A stretch of DNA of 64,000 nt, taken from NCBI GenBank assembly GCA_023078555.1, contig CM041197.1, positions 5,229,810 to 5,293,809 on the forward strand. The letters run 5' to 3'. Each line of letters begins with the position of its first letter. Positions within the stretch are counted from its first letter, which is position 1. Positions 44,370 through 56,406 of the stretch are shown here, one piece after another. The notes beneath the pieces were generated by a model. That model did no database searches. It was not told the DNA's origin and saw only the letters and a program-made list of their open reading frames with translations. Both the position numbers and the translations under genes were made by a program. The stretch comes from Ulva prolifera. Lineage: Eukaryota; Chlorophyta; Ulvophyceae; Ulvales; Ulvaceae.

Positions 44370-47300
44370 CCGGAGCATGGACGCCTGCGCAACGAAGCGC
44401 CGTGCCATCGCCGCCCGGCTGCGGAGTGGGTACGTTCATGAATGAGCCCGCGAATTCGTAGTCCTGAGCAGGACACTGCCTTTGCTCTTGAGGGACTGGT
44501 CGATGGCCTGCCACGGGGCACCACTGCGCTGGGCCTGCCGCTGCTTTGCGGAGCGGCGGCAATGTTGGCATTTTGCCGCGGCGCATGTGCTTACTGGAGT
44601 TGTCAAGCGCAGCAGCCATTGCAGGCCCGCTTGTGAAGGTGGCGTGGGGACGCTTCTCAGCACGCGGGTATGCGTGGTGTTCTGGCGTCAAATTTGGTTT
44701 GCCGGCGACGGATGTGCCTGCATCTCGCTGCGGCTGGATGAGGGCTCCATGATCACCCTGGATGTCATCACCATGCATCTGATGCAGTGCAAAAGCTCTC
44801 TGGCAGTGCTTCATGTCGGTGAGAGTGGTCATGCTTGACAGGCCCGACATGGTGCGCTCCGCCGTTCCAGCGCCTGTAGCGTGGCAGCCTGCACCTGTAG
44901 CCATAGCGTGCCAGCCTGCACCTGCACATCGGCACTCCCCCCCATCAGCTGGCTTCCCACACAATCGTCTCGAGACCGGTCGCATTGATAAGCGCAACAA
45001 TGGCCATGAGAGTTGCTGTTGGATGGGGTGCGGTAGCGCGGGCAGTGGAGGGGCGTGCAGGCTCAAGTGGTGTGCACACCGTGGCAATATGGGCAGCACT
45101 CACGCCTGCAGCTGAGGCCATTGTCGTCGGCAGTCCAGCTGGCCATGGGCCAATCACCTTGGCACGGGCCTGAGGGTAGCATGCCCTCCACCTCCAGACG
45201 CAAATCCGGAGGCGGCACGTGCGGATTCTCGATTCCGAAGTGGCCGTAGATCTCGCAGCCTGTCAGCATGCTGTGCATGTGACCGTCCGCCGGCTGCTGA
45301 GAGCGATCGTTGTCTCTGTCCTCAGCGAGCGTCGCATGCATGTTGGAATCAGCCACACATGAAGACACGGCATGGCTTGCAGGGGGGGAAGGCAGGGCAG
45401 GTCCGCCATGCTGTGCGGCATGCTGTACGGCATGCTGTGGCTGTGGGTGATCTTCATGCGTGTTGATATCGATGCCCCGCGCCAGCGGCGGGCGTGCGCC
45501 ATCCCCCGCGCCCGCGCCAGTGCCCCAGCGCAGGCGGTTTTCAACGCGTAGGCGCGGGCAGCTCTCGGTGGTCTTCCGGAGCTTAATCGCCGCCGCAGTG
45601 AGGGCCATCGCGACGCTGATGGAGCCCTCATGCCGGCTGCTCTGGAAGATGCGGCGCCCGGGCGTTTCGATGTCCCCCGGCATCATGATCTGGGCATGCA
45701 TGCGGCGGCCTGCCTGCCGGAGCTGCTCCAGGTGTGCCGGGTACATCATCACCTGCCCATGAGAGTCGTCGGTGAGAGGCGCCCGCAGGAAGTCTGCATG
45801 CACGCGCGCTCATGAGGAACGGCCTGTCATTGTGGCGGCGCACCCGCACGGAACAAAGTCAGGTATGCCGCGACGGCAGCAACTTCCGGTGCTGGATCGG
45901 CGTGCCTGTAGCCCCTAGCAGAGAAAACCGGACGGCAGTCGAAACCTGGTATGTATATACTTCGGTGCAGCGGAAAGGCATACATGCAGGAATGTTGAAT
46001 GGCCAGGATCCTTGTCTGGATGCGTAGACACCGCAGTGCACTGACAGTGCCGAACGGGCCTGCGACTATCTGGAACAAGCCTAGGCCTAGGTGTACGCGT
46101 GTGGCCTAGGTGTGCGCGTGAGAAACGTATGCGCGATGTGGATGTGCGCACTGCGCGCTTGCTCAAAGTGCGCCACAGCATTCCATAAGGCAGCAGTGCC
46201 TGCCGCTCCTGGTAAAGGCTTACTTTGGTCTGCTTGCAGCTGCGCACGCAGGGCGGTCAAGCTGCCGTGCCAGGCGCGGCCCTCCGGCGAATCGGGGTCA
46301 GCCTCCATCAGCTCATGCAGCAGCTGTGTTGCCAGCCGTACAACGGACGAGAGCGACGGCCTGCACGTGCAACCGCACTTTGTATGTAAACGCACTTTGT
46401 ATGTAAACGCCGTCTCGGCCTGCTAGGAACCCATGGCATGCTTCTGCTGTTGCATACGCTTCTGCTGTTGCATACTGCGGAGGGGAGGAGGCGGGAGGAC
46501 ATGTACAGAAGACGCCATGGCGCCATGGATGCATGTGCATATGCCAGGCCACCATGCATGTGGCAGTCCATGCAGCCCAGGTGCTGGGCCAGGTGCTGAT
46601 AGCGATACCAGTGCTGGTACCAGTGCGCATCTTTCAAAGTTGGCACTTTCATGTTCCTCGAGGTTCTGCCTGCCTCACCTTGGTCCTTGAAACGCACAGC
46701 CAGCACCTTGTCAAGCATGCACCACGTTGCAGCATATTGCTCACATTGCATAAAGCCGGCCACTCCGGCTATGTCCTGGTAACACACATCGCATCATTCG
46801 TTCCCAAGCTGGGCCGAGGTCAAGGCATGCCTACGCGTTTTGCGTAATGGCACGTTTCATGCGTACGGTCCCAGGCTCACCTTGACTGTGATGACGACAA
46901 GATAGTCAGTGCGCACCGTCATGCGCCTGTGATCATCGTGTGACGGCAATACAGACGCATCAACTGCGTGCTCGGCGCAGGAATCTGGTCGGCCCATGAC
47001 GGTGCACGTCGCATTATATGCATGCATGCGAAGTATCGCTAGCTGCTGGAACGAGGCGTGGGCGCTGCTGCAGTGTGGCCGTTGATGGGTGTGTGCGGCT
47101 GTTGATTCGGCAGAGATCATTTTGGCGTGTTTGGCTGTTCCTAGCCAATGTTGTGTGAAGAATTCGCTAGCTGCTGCATGCCGCGATCGATCGCGAATTG
47201 TCGGAGCGCACCTCAGATTTATTGCCGTGCATTTGGTGGCGCAAGAGGCCTGCAGTACTAGTCTGCGAAAGTGCGCCGGGGTTTCCAGTAGCTCGATATC

Positions 47301-47411
47301 GGCTCTGACCTCGTGGGCAATGCGTAAGCAATTCCGTGGCGCCTCAGGATGTGCGTTGCAGATGAGGCAACTTGGTCGTTGATAGCATCGACGCTCCCGC
47401 GTCGCGCACAT
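44370..47411 (-). CDS. Family member P2: uncharacterised protein, 3' end unsettled
   Basis: Exons 47411-47212, 46360-46224 and 45793-45158 are phase-consistent; a fourth begins at 44873, and its end is not resolved. Exon 1 (MCATRERRCYQRPSCLIC) has VRADIELLETPAHFRRLVLQ. Exon 2 opens with RPSLSSVVRLATQLLHELME followed by an acidic ADPDSPEG. Exon 3 opens NFLRAPLTDDSH and has RHEGSISVAMALTAAAIKLR, then His/Gln-rich sequence. Exon 4 has CQRAFALHQMHGDDIQ, matching CQKAF in P3. The phases of introns 1 and 2 (2, then 1) equal those of P1 and P3. The C-terminus may lie near 44400 (a stretch with QDYEFAGSFMNVP) or include the exon-like piece at 43.5-43.8 kb. Function is unknown. A cytosolic or nuclear protein is likely, since no signal or membrane segment is clear. 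Confidence 0.55.
46663..46698 (+). repeat. Dispersed TTGTAACACA-type repeat, diverged
   Basis: TTCTGCCTGCCTCACCTTGG, then TCCTTGAAACGCACA. It is in intron 1 of P2, antisense to it. Confidence 0.45.
46755..46788 (+). repeat. Dispersed TTGTAACACA-type repeat
   Basis: GCCGGCCACTCCGGCTATG, then TCCTGGTAACACACA. It is close to the copy at 32294 and 57 bases after another copy, in intron 1 of P2. Confidence 0.55.
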
Positions 47412-48499
47412 ATGTCAAATCTGTTTGAATTCACATAAACCTGGCCAGGATTTGAGTAAAATAGTGGAGGCCCGAAGGGCCAACTGCACCTGGCAATGCT
47501 CCGCGCCAAGGTGTTTGTATCTCGAGATACCCCGATCGACAGCCGTGGTTTGCAATTGGAGCCGACGATCGAGTCGCTCATGCATGTACGCCATGACCCT
47601 GGCCAACAGCGGATCTGCATACCTGTCGCAGTTCCATTTCGGACCCTGCCTGCACCTGGTAGAATGACACACGGAAACCTCTGGCAGCTGCTCTCTGCTG
47701 CAGTGTGTGTTACCATCCATGCTGATCTATGCTGTGGGCAGTTCAGTGGCATGCACTCGTGTTCATATTCATTAAACTTGTACAACGTGATAACGAATGC
47801 ATTCTCATGAGCATGTGTTTGAAAGACCACTCAGACAAGATTCTCTTGCGGACCAGCTTCCACAAACACCTCAACACTGCAGCAGCATACATACACACGT
47901 ACACGCGATCACGGGCATAGAGTTTTGGATGTTCCTGCTTGCTCAAATTCTTGCATGCCTTCACGAAGCATGCGGGGGCTTCTGTGCAAATGTGGCCGTT
48001 GCAATTGCATGTATCGGGGGATACAGAGCAGTTCTAGTGGTGGGCAAAAGCCTTCACATGTCAGGTGTGATGTGTGGCTGTGATCACCACAGCCGCAGCC
48101 AGGGTCAGCTCTAGCCGCAGCCAGAGTCAGCTCTTGGGATTCCACCTGGCAACGCTCGCGAGTCAGTTCTTAGGATTCTTAATGCCTGCAAACACAGTCG
48201 TGCTTGTGATTTTGATGGTACTACACCTCCATGTGGTGGTGATGCTGGGGTTTTCCGGGTGTTGCAATTTGCTGTCCCCTCCCACTGGTGTGCCCATCAA
48301 GCTCAAGTACTAGCTAGTGCTATAGTGCCTTAAGGCTTGATCAATTGATCAAGGCTTGTAGGCCTGCAGAACGGGGCAGCTGCTTGGGAACTGCATGTTC
48401 AAATATGTCTCGAGGTGCATGACACCTGACGCCTCAATTTGCAATCGAGTCAATACCACCCTGAATTGTATGCTGTTGGTACGGACAGGGGATACATGG

Positions 48500-49109
48500 G
48501 CATCAATGGACTCAACCTGTGCCCAGACGCCGGGTTGCGGCCATGGAGCCAGGCTCCATCCACTGAGGCTGGCTCAGCAGCTGATTCTGTAGCCGCAGGC
48601 GATCGTTGCAAACCTACCTCGTTCGCAGAAAGCCTGCATCTTCGAAGAAGTGGCACACCGCGTTGCCCCGGTGCACAGTGAGCTGGCCACAGCTGGGGGT
48701 TGTGGTGGTGTGCATAGCTACGCAGAGGTCTTTGCTGCACGTCTGCACTGACTGTTCCCGCATTGGACGCCCGACCACGTAGCCACGTAGCCACGCGTGG
48801 CCACGGTGCTCACGGTGCTCAAACACATCCAGGGGAGAGCATCCTGCATGCTGTGACTAGAGGTGGCTGGCGTTGGGTACCCTGATCTGCAGGGATCCGG
48901 AGATGCGAGAGAGCTTCTGTGTATTTGACGAGACCTCTGGCGTCCACCCAGGAGATGGCAGCTTGATACATAGATTCCTGGATCCTGCGACAGGCACACT
49001 GCAGCTTAGCGCCTTCTGCACGGGTTGAACGTGTGTCCACGAACGGTTTTTCCGCTGTCTCCTTGAAGTACGGCAGCTGCGATTCAAGTAGCCCACAGTC
49101 TTGCCGCAT
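48500..49109 (-). CDS. Weakly supported coding exons, unrecognised
   Basis: An ATG-started frame at 49109 reads MRQDCGLLESQLPYFKETAE, then a helical stretch (CRRIQESMYQAAISWVDARG). Downstream, two short pieces fit together: one ending RRCRLSANE before a GTAGGT donor near 48617, and one reading NQLLSQPQWMEPGSMAATRR from a TACAG acceptor to a GTTGAG donor near 48508. The composition is protein-like, but no family is recognised and the junctions are not all settled. Confidence 0.25.
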
Positions 49110-51329
49110 TCCGTATACCTACGTAGGTGAGGAGCAGGGCGACCGGCACCACACCGTCCTTTGCTGCACCATACGTGCAGAGCTGCAAGTCACCGATCCG
49201 AGTGCGCCACTTCACTTCAGCTGACACAAGCGCCATGAGCTGCTCGGACAGATTAGCCGAAGGTCTTATACCTTTACAGTGGATAGGTGCTCTGACCTGT
49301 GCGCTGGCTGGAGCTCATAGGCGATCGCACCTTAATTCGGAAGGTGAGCCGTGTGACGCTGCCTCTGGTCTGCCGCGACCCTCCGCGAAACCATGTGGAT
49401 GCGTGCGTATGTGCGTGCATGCCGCATCTTGGAAGCCTTGATCAACAAGTCTGCCGTGGTTTGCTGAGAAATGTTATCGTGCCGTCGTGACGCGGGCGCA
49501 GCTGGTTGTAATCCGCGCAGCGGTTGCAGACGCAGCGAAGCCTTCTCCGAATGCAATATTCATAGTCAAGGCAGATTTCAACGCACACTGAGTCTGCTCA
49601 GAGTTTGTTCCTGGATGTCTGTGCTTCTGCACACAGCGGTTGCAAACCATGCGCTGAGCTGTGCATGGCTCGAGCCGCTTCGTTGTCGCCCAGGCGATGA
49701 CCCGAATTGACCCCGCCTATCCTCGTGATGCAGCCACAGTATCCTCTTATGTGATGGGTGTCTAGCAGCCGCATGGGTCCTTCCCTCTGTGCTGTTCGGC
49801 TGGTCCTGAGGTTGCATCTGAGCGTCACTTCGCAGAGGTGCAGCATGGTAGACGCGTCCGGGATGAATGAGCGTGACGCCATGGCTCAGAGAGACATTTG
49901 AGCCATGTCATCACGCCATCACCAGCACCTGGGATTCAGCTGTGGACCTGGTAGTCTGGTTCTGTATAGTCTGACCATCTACTTACAGCGCAGACTCAAT
50001 ATAAGATCTGAATGACATATGATTATCTAAACTTTCTGTGCGCTTCCTCCCTGGCTTGGTCTGCAGGCCCCAGCAGACTCAGCCATGCTATTTGGGAGAT
50101 ATGATGGCACTGTTGACACACAGCATGTGATCACAGACAGGTGTTAGTGAGCTTGTCGCTATGATTTATTGTTGCAGAACATGTTCCACCTGCAAGCAAG
50201 CCCATGCCATGATGCAGATCAACACACATGCCATTGCCCAGCTGCAGGCAACTGCCAGTGATGTGTGCTTTCATCCTGTCACTGTGCCGAAAGTTTGCAT
50301 CAGTCGTTCAAAGATATGCTGCTGCAGGCAGGCCAATGCTCTGGCAAGAGTGATCGCACCATCCCAGCCCAGGTCACGACATGACCAGGCAAATCTGCCC
50401 TTCTGCCTTTCCTGTGCCTCCTAGCAATCACAGCTATAGTCACGAAACGCACAAAGGATCATTCCTTCGCAGGAGATGTGAGATGGGCGAGTGGTCATTG
50501 CAAGCTGCGAGGTGGGAGACAAATTGGGGCTGCGTACAACGCGTGGTGCTTCCACAACGCAAATCTTTCACCATCTGCACTTGTTCTTACCAATCGGATA
50601 GATGCGGTGCGTAGCGCGACCACGAGCACTGCTCTGGATCACTGTTGTGGAGAACTCGACAGCTCTGATGTGGCAGCCAGAGCCAAGTGCTAGTTAGCAT
50701 ACACCTTGTGGCAACCTGAGCACGCACCAATCCAATAGGTTTTGTAGACTACCCATCCGCAGACTCCGTCTACCAACGCCAGGCCACTTGGCAAGATGCA
50801 GCACCTGTGGATTTAATGCATGCTGCGGGTGCAACATGCCTCCGACATTTGACTGTGGCGTATCCGCTGGGCACTGTATGTGCCGTGGCACGATGCCTTG
50901 TTTACGATGCCTTGTTCTGGACTGTGGATCTGTAGAGATCTAGCTGGACGTTGCCCTCATTTATGCTGCCCTCATTTATGCGGCCCAACATCAGATGAAT
51001 TTGTGTGGCATCACATATTACGAGAAATCGAACCAGCCGTGCGTGACGACCTTGCTTAGCACAGGAGGAGGCCCTGTGATTTGCGTTCGAGTGTCTGAGG
51101 GGGTTTCCAGGGAGTTCACCCCATCGCGATCTGGTCCCGTCCCCTCAGGATATGGCTAAGAAAATTCACATGTACCTTTACAGTAAGTTTACTTTACCCA
51201 CTGAGTCATGCACACTATGTCCAAAACATGAGCGCGGTCACAGAATGATGCCAGGCATACATTTCAGGCCTAGGCTCCGAGTCCACGGCAGAGGGCAAGC
51301 CCCAGCATATCGCCTGGGCCTCAAATGAA

Positions 51330-51348
51330 CCCCCCCCCCCCCCCCCCC
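51330..51348. repeat. 19-base C run between short direct repeats
   Basis: A run of 19 C bases is flanked by GGGCCTCA on both sides (about 51317 and 51348). Confidence 0.9.
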
Positions 51349-51649
51349 GGGCCTCAGGACGTGTAGCAATCACCGCCGTATGTACTATACTCGAGTATAG
51401 AGCTCTCAGCTTTCTGTCACAGGGCCCTTAAGCTTGTTGTGCAAGCGCAGTGGCATCCACATGAGCTGCGCGGTTGCTACATACATAGCTGGGCGAAACC
51501 GGCGAAAGCTTCACGGCCGCGGCGTCATCATCACCTCCCACAGCGGCGCTGACTGCGCGGTCGCCAGCAGCTCAACTTGGCCAAAAACGAACACTCGCTT
51601 TTCAATTGTGCCTGGCATTAAGCTTGCGCTGCGGAAAACATTTGTCCGA

Positions 51650-54600
51650 CTAGGAAGCGAGCAGCATGGCCAGCTGCTCGACCTCGTCACCACTGACCTT
51701 GTGTGCCGAAACTGGGCTCCCACTGGCAAGGGGCAGCGGCGCCGTGCCTGCATCGGGTGGCGCTGCGTGCTCATGCACTGCTCGCGGCGGTTGCAACGCG
51801 CGGAGCGTCGCCGCTGCATCCGAGTCGTCCGCATCCTGCAGAAGTGTGCAGAGTGAGCGTGCAGAGCCTTGCGGCCGTAGATAGTGTCCGCATCATGATG
51901 TGGTGCATTGGTGTGGATGATGGCGCTTGCAAATGTGAATAAGTGCGTCTAGACTCTATGCCTCGGCACCGTACGCCATCAGCATCAGCATGATACAGTC
52001 ACAACTCAGATCTCCGAGTCAGAACTGATAGACAAGGTCGAGGGGCGTGATGGCCGCTAGTCGACGTGCCATGTTACACTGAAACCCACGACTTCGTTTG
52101 TGGGCCTGGTCCTCCATAGCGGTAATGCCCGTGCGCGGTCGGCGGGGCCTGAACGGGGCAGCACCTGCGGAAAGGGTGCCTCGGACATGTGTTTCCCGCC
52201 CCCGTAGACACGCCTGATTTCCATGCGCATGCACTCCAGCTGGGCCTCCAGGTCATAGATGTGTTTAGCTGCAGCCTCCAGCACTCCCGCGTAATCTTCG
52301 ACCCAGTCCCGGAACGCCTTCTGGCAACAGCAAGCCCCGGCGCCACCTGCGTGGCCGGGGGCTGTGCCGTGATTGTTCGCGGATGGGACGTGCGCTTCTG
52401 CGTCGTTCGAGAGGAGGCTCGCGCTTGCATCTGCAGGAGTCTGCTGGTCGGGTCCTGCACGCGTCTGTGCACTGCCGGTGTGCTGCAGCGGCAGCAGAAG
52501 GCAGAAGGAAGCCTTCATGAGGACAGTAGGAAATCAAATTGTTGCATGCGCACTGGTACTGGTGCATCATGGCAGTATGCACCTCGCGTTTGATAACGTG
52601 GGGAAACTCACCGTTGACGCACGCGTTGCACAAAGTCTCATGGTGCACATTGGACTCCAAAGGGCCGAAGGTCTAGATCAGTCCGCCCAGCTTGGCAACA
52701 AATGCGTTGAGCTGAATCAGTGATGCAAGCAGTTGGCACACCAGGACCCGCGTCATGATCAGCATGTTGCGATTGCATGTCCCGCTCCTGCACGCCTCCG
52801 TGCCCTTCGATGCTCATACCCATGTAACCAGGGCTGCCGGGCAGCAGGGGGCTGGTCTCGCTCCCACACCCGTGCTTGCATATGCGATCAAACTCGTCCG
52901 CGTCAGGGGCCGGAACATGCATGCCGCTGATGCTGCCCCCTGCTCCAGTCGCCAGACGCTGCATCAGGTCGGCCGCCGGCTGCAGAACAGCGGCGACCGC
53001 TGTGGCCGTATGGTTCACCGGGTCCTCGACACAGTTTTGGCCATGGGGTGGCGGTGCAGGACCCTCGGCCACTGCCTCTTCAGGACCCTCGGCCACTGCC
53101 TCTTCAGAACCCTCGGCAACTACCTCTTCGGGAACCTCGGCCACTGCCTCTTCAGGACCCTCGGCCACTGCCTCTTCAGGACCCTCGGCCACTGCCTCTT
53201 CAGGACCTTCGTCCACTGTCAATGCCTCTTCCAGCAACAGCGGCGTAAGAACGCATGCATCGCCGTCTGCGCCAGGCTGGTGGCCGTAGTGGCGAACGAG
53301 AAACATGCTGGAAAGAATCGCAATCACCATGCTGATGCTGCGTGCATGCCGGCCACTGGAGATGTGGCCGATGGTGTCGGCAGCGAGCGCGCGCAGCTGT
53401 GCCGCGGTGACGTCGCCATACGATTCCATGTCTTCAATGGCGGGCCAGGCAGCTCCCGACGGCAGTGTGTGGCATGCTTCGAGGTCGCCGTGCATTGCTT
53501 TCACGCCCATCATGAAGCGGTCGCCCGGGCGTGTGTCTGTGTCTCCCTTCAGCTGATACTTTGGCATGATTGGTGGCAGCAGGAAAGCTGCACATGCATG
53601 AGCAGTACACAGCCATTGCAACTGGTATATCTCACTGACGTTACAGTTGGTAGCGGCTCCGTAAGGCCCCGTAAGCATCATGTTTCGTAGGAACGTGCAG
53701 GGACTGGCTTGGGTCGGCGACCCCTACGCAGCCCTGTAGCCACCACAAGTTGATGCACCAAGTACACATGACGCCACCGACCTACTACGGCAGGCACGGC
53801 ATTTGCCGGTGCCATGTCGGCACCGTATCGACAAGACCAATTGCATGTGCTAGCACATATCAGCCCTGCTCGCACAGGCGGTCGGACTGTCTGGTAGGCA
53901 GGCGCAGTAATTCTACTAATGAATTCAAAAGTAGTGAATTGAAAGCGACACCTGAGTCGCGGCCGAGGCGGGTCTCGAGGCGGCCCAGCAGGACTCCCAG
54001 GAACTCCCTCTCGGCGCTGCCGTCAGCACCCGCAAACACGTGGTCACGTGCCGCGACCACCAGGCGCATCGTCCAGACCCATGCTTTGAGAGGCGCTCCG
54101 TCGTCGTCGTGGCCGTAGGCACGGGTCCCGCCGTCCACCTCTCCAGCCGCCGGCGCCACCGCCACGACCAGTTGATCCTGGGGTCTGCAGGGCCCGGACG
54201 CTGTTTTGAGATCTTGATCATGCACGCTCGCTGTCAGTGCTAGTGGTGGTACTGCCATGGCAACATCAATTGCAATGAACATCAAGTGCATGTTCGCTGT
54301 TGTTACAGGTCAAGAAGAGAGACTGTGCGAAAACTACGTTCAACTATTGACTTTTGCAGTCACAGGTTTAGGTTGTGTTCACACTGTTGGCAACAACTTG
54401 AAGGCCCCTTTAGAGATCTCACTGTGACGATTGAGCATCCACACTTATAAGGCTCACACATGTACATGTGTGTGGTTGCACACACGGCTCTGAGATCAGG
54501 AGGCCCCCGTGATTGGATCACTGATGGCAGACAGTGGGACATATCTGCTCAACTTGAAGCTCGATTGGATCGGATAAAGCTTTCTATAGCTAGAATCAGG

Positions 54601-54933
54601 CCCTGGGCCACTGGCTATGACAGCAGGGCACATCCAAGTTGAGCTGCTGGACCGCATGCATATGGCTGCTTGTGTGGAAAGGGCCAGAACTGCTCTCTGG
54701 AGGTGCTCTCAGAGCACAGACTCTCTCAGTGGAGCGGACAGAAGCAGGAGATGCGCCACATGCATGCTGGCACAAGCATGCGCCATTTAGCGGGCTCAGA
54801 CAAACAGTGCTCGAGCGCAGGCGCACCTGAGCTCCTGCAACACGGCGAGGAGTCTGTCGAAGAAGTCGTGGCGCTGAATGCGTTTGACGTCGTTCCTGAA
54901 CTGCTTGCAGAAGTCCACAGCAAAGCGGGTCAT
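51650..54933 (-). CDS. Family member P3: uncharacterised protein with octapeptide repeats
   Basis: Exons 54933-54827, 54184-53952, 53587-52820, 52454-52165 (a later acceptor at 52430 is also in phase) and 51835-51650 give 527 residues. Exon 1 starts at an ATG (MTRFAVDFCKQF) and has FRNDVKRIQRHDFFDRL. Exon 2 begins RPQDQLVVAVAPAAGEVDGG and ends in a Leu-rich helix (LGVLLGRLETRL). Exon 3 opens AFLLPPIMPKYQLKGDTD, has RHARSISMVIAILSSMFLVR, then seven units of EEAVAEGP. Exon 4 has CQKAFRDWVEDYAGVLEA and a coiled coil (HIYDLEAQLECMRMEIRR). Exon 5 starts DADDSDAAATLRAL and ends EVEQLAMLLAS. The 20-residue SIS segment is hydrophobic enough to be a membrane helix but is flanked by Arg. No known domain was recognised. 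It is downstream of exportin-4 on the same strand. Confidence 0.65.
53059..53226 (-). repeat. Seven 24-base units coding for EEAVAEGP
   Basis: An in-frame array inside exon 3 of P3. Units differ by a few substitutions (for example EEVVAEGS and EEAVAEVP), and the last is more diverged. P1 and P2 lack it. Confidence 0.85.
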
Positions 54934-56406
54934 GATGCCAGAGGTACAACCACAATTCAATTCTAAGTTGGTGACAGGAGTATACTTGTTATTCTTGCGG
55001 ACTTGCTTGCGGACTCACCCTGCTGGTGCCCGTATGTGAAGGCGAGGCTGTTGCGCCTCGCGCTTTTACAGGCCTCGCCTAGCTGATGCCAGCGTCAGCG
55101 TTGCCGCCCGCCCGCCGTAACTGCAGCGAATTTTCGAGACTTCATAGGACCAGGTTCTGGATTGGACGCGTGCATGCATGCGGATGGGACGGCGCGCTGG
55201 TCCGTCATGATTTGCGCTCACCCTGAAGAGGCTAGCAGAGGCACTGCTCATCTGGGGTCAGCTGCAGCTGGTGCAGCTGGCAGAGGCGCAGTGCAGTTGG
55301 CAATCTGGCCTGACCACACTCTCTGTGTGACAGAGACAAAGCCGGAACGACAAGTATACTATAGTAGCGCTCTGTGTGCTTGAGCATAGGACAGGCATTG
55401 CATCCGGCATGTGCTTGGGTCCACTGTGAACATGCATCGCCTGAAGCCTTGCCGAGACTCTGCAGTGGCTACAGGGGTTCTAGGTGATGTTGTGGTGCCT
55501 GTGGGAGCAGGGGTGCCTCTGCAGCTCTGTCACTCTCGCCAGCAGCCACAGCAATCACCAGATGAGGACCCCATTGCATGAGATCGACCGACTACAGCTG
55601 CATGGCATGTCAACAGCTGTGCAATTCGACGACTCTCACAGTGGTGCTGGCCACACGCGATCTGGTTGACATCCTCTGAAGGTTCACTGTGTATGGTCAA
55701 TCAAGGGCGCAGAGATGGAGGGTGGAGATGAGGATGGCACCTCCCACGGGACACAACTTGAACCTGTCACAGGGGTCGACAAGCCTTGAGAAGCACCATG
55801 CATGCCAACACGATGAACACATCACTGCGAAGTGTGCAGATCACCGCCCGCACAAGTGATGATTGCAACAGCCAGGGCATGCCCAGGCCCTGTATTGCTA
55901 CGGCCCAACTGTGCAGCTGTTCAGTCTTAGCCAGGTGCCACACCCATCATCCACATCATCCACATGCTGACCTTCGCAAGTGCACTCACATCTGACAGGC
56001 GATGTTACAAGGTCACGCCAGATACGGACGACAGACAGACATCTATGAACTGCGATGCCTAGGTGGCGGCACAGGATGTCGCTAGGGACTTTAGAAAGTG
56101 AGACAGCATGGATGGACTGGGCATCTCAGCTGACCTGGTTTAACACCAGGCGACAGGCGACCACATCCTGGCGTGATAGACTACAGCAAGGGAGGCCGAC
56201 ACCACACCTCCTGGGCCAGGAGTCCTGGCCCATCGAAAGATCGTGTGCAGATTTACAGGTGACTCTCATAGAACGCGAGATCGTCAGGAGATGTAGGTGT
56301 CTAAATGCCCAAATCCAAAACAACGCCCAAATCCATTGGACCCCCGGCCCAGCAAAGCTGCCCCGGTGCCTCAGAGCGCAGAAGAGCGCATGGGCGGTGG
56401 TGGTGC
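54934..56406. other. Spacer between exportin-4 and P3
   Basis: It contains the 3' flank of exportin-4 and the promoter side of P3. No exon is supported. A diverged piece of the dispersed repeat (GACAAAGCCGGAACGACAAG, minus orientation) is at about 55336-55355. Confidence 0.4.

Larger units (their letters stand above)
47412..51649. other. Gene-poor spacer between P2 and P3
   Basis: Mostly without supported exons. A possible minus-strand gene at 48500-49109 and a C-homopolymer at 51330-51348 are listed apart. The right end is the 3' flank of P3. Confidence 0.35.

Noticed and set aside
52755-53690. A 311-codon plus-strand frame with Leu/Pro-rich repeats
   Set aside because: It is the complement of the EEAVAEGP array and exon 3 of P3, which has phase-matched splice sites and paralogues.
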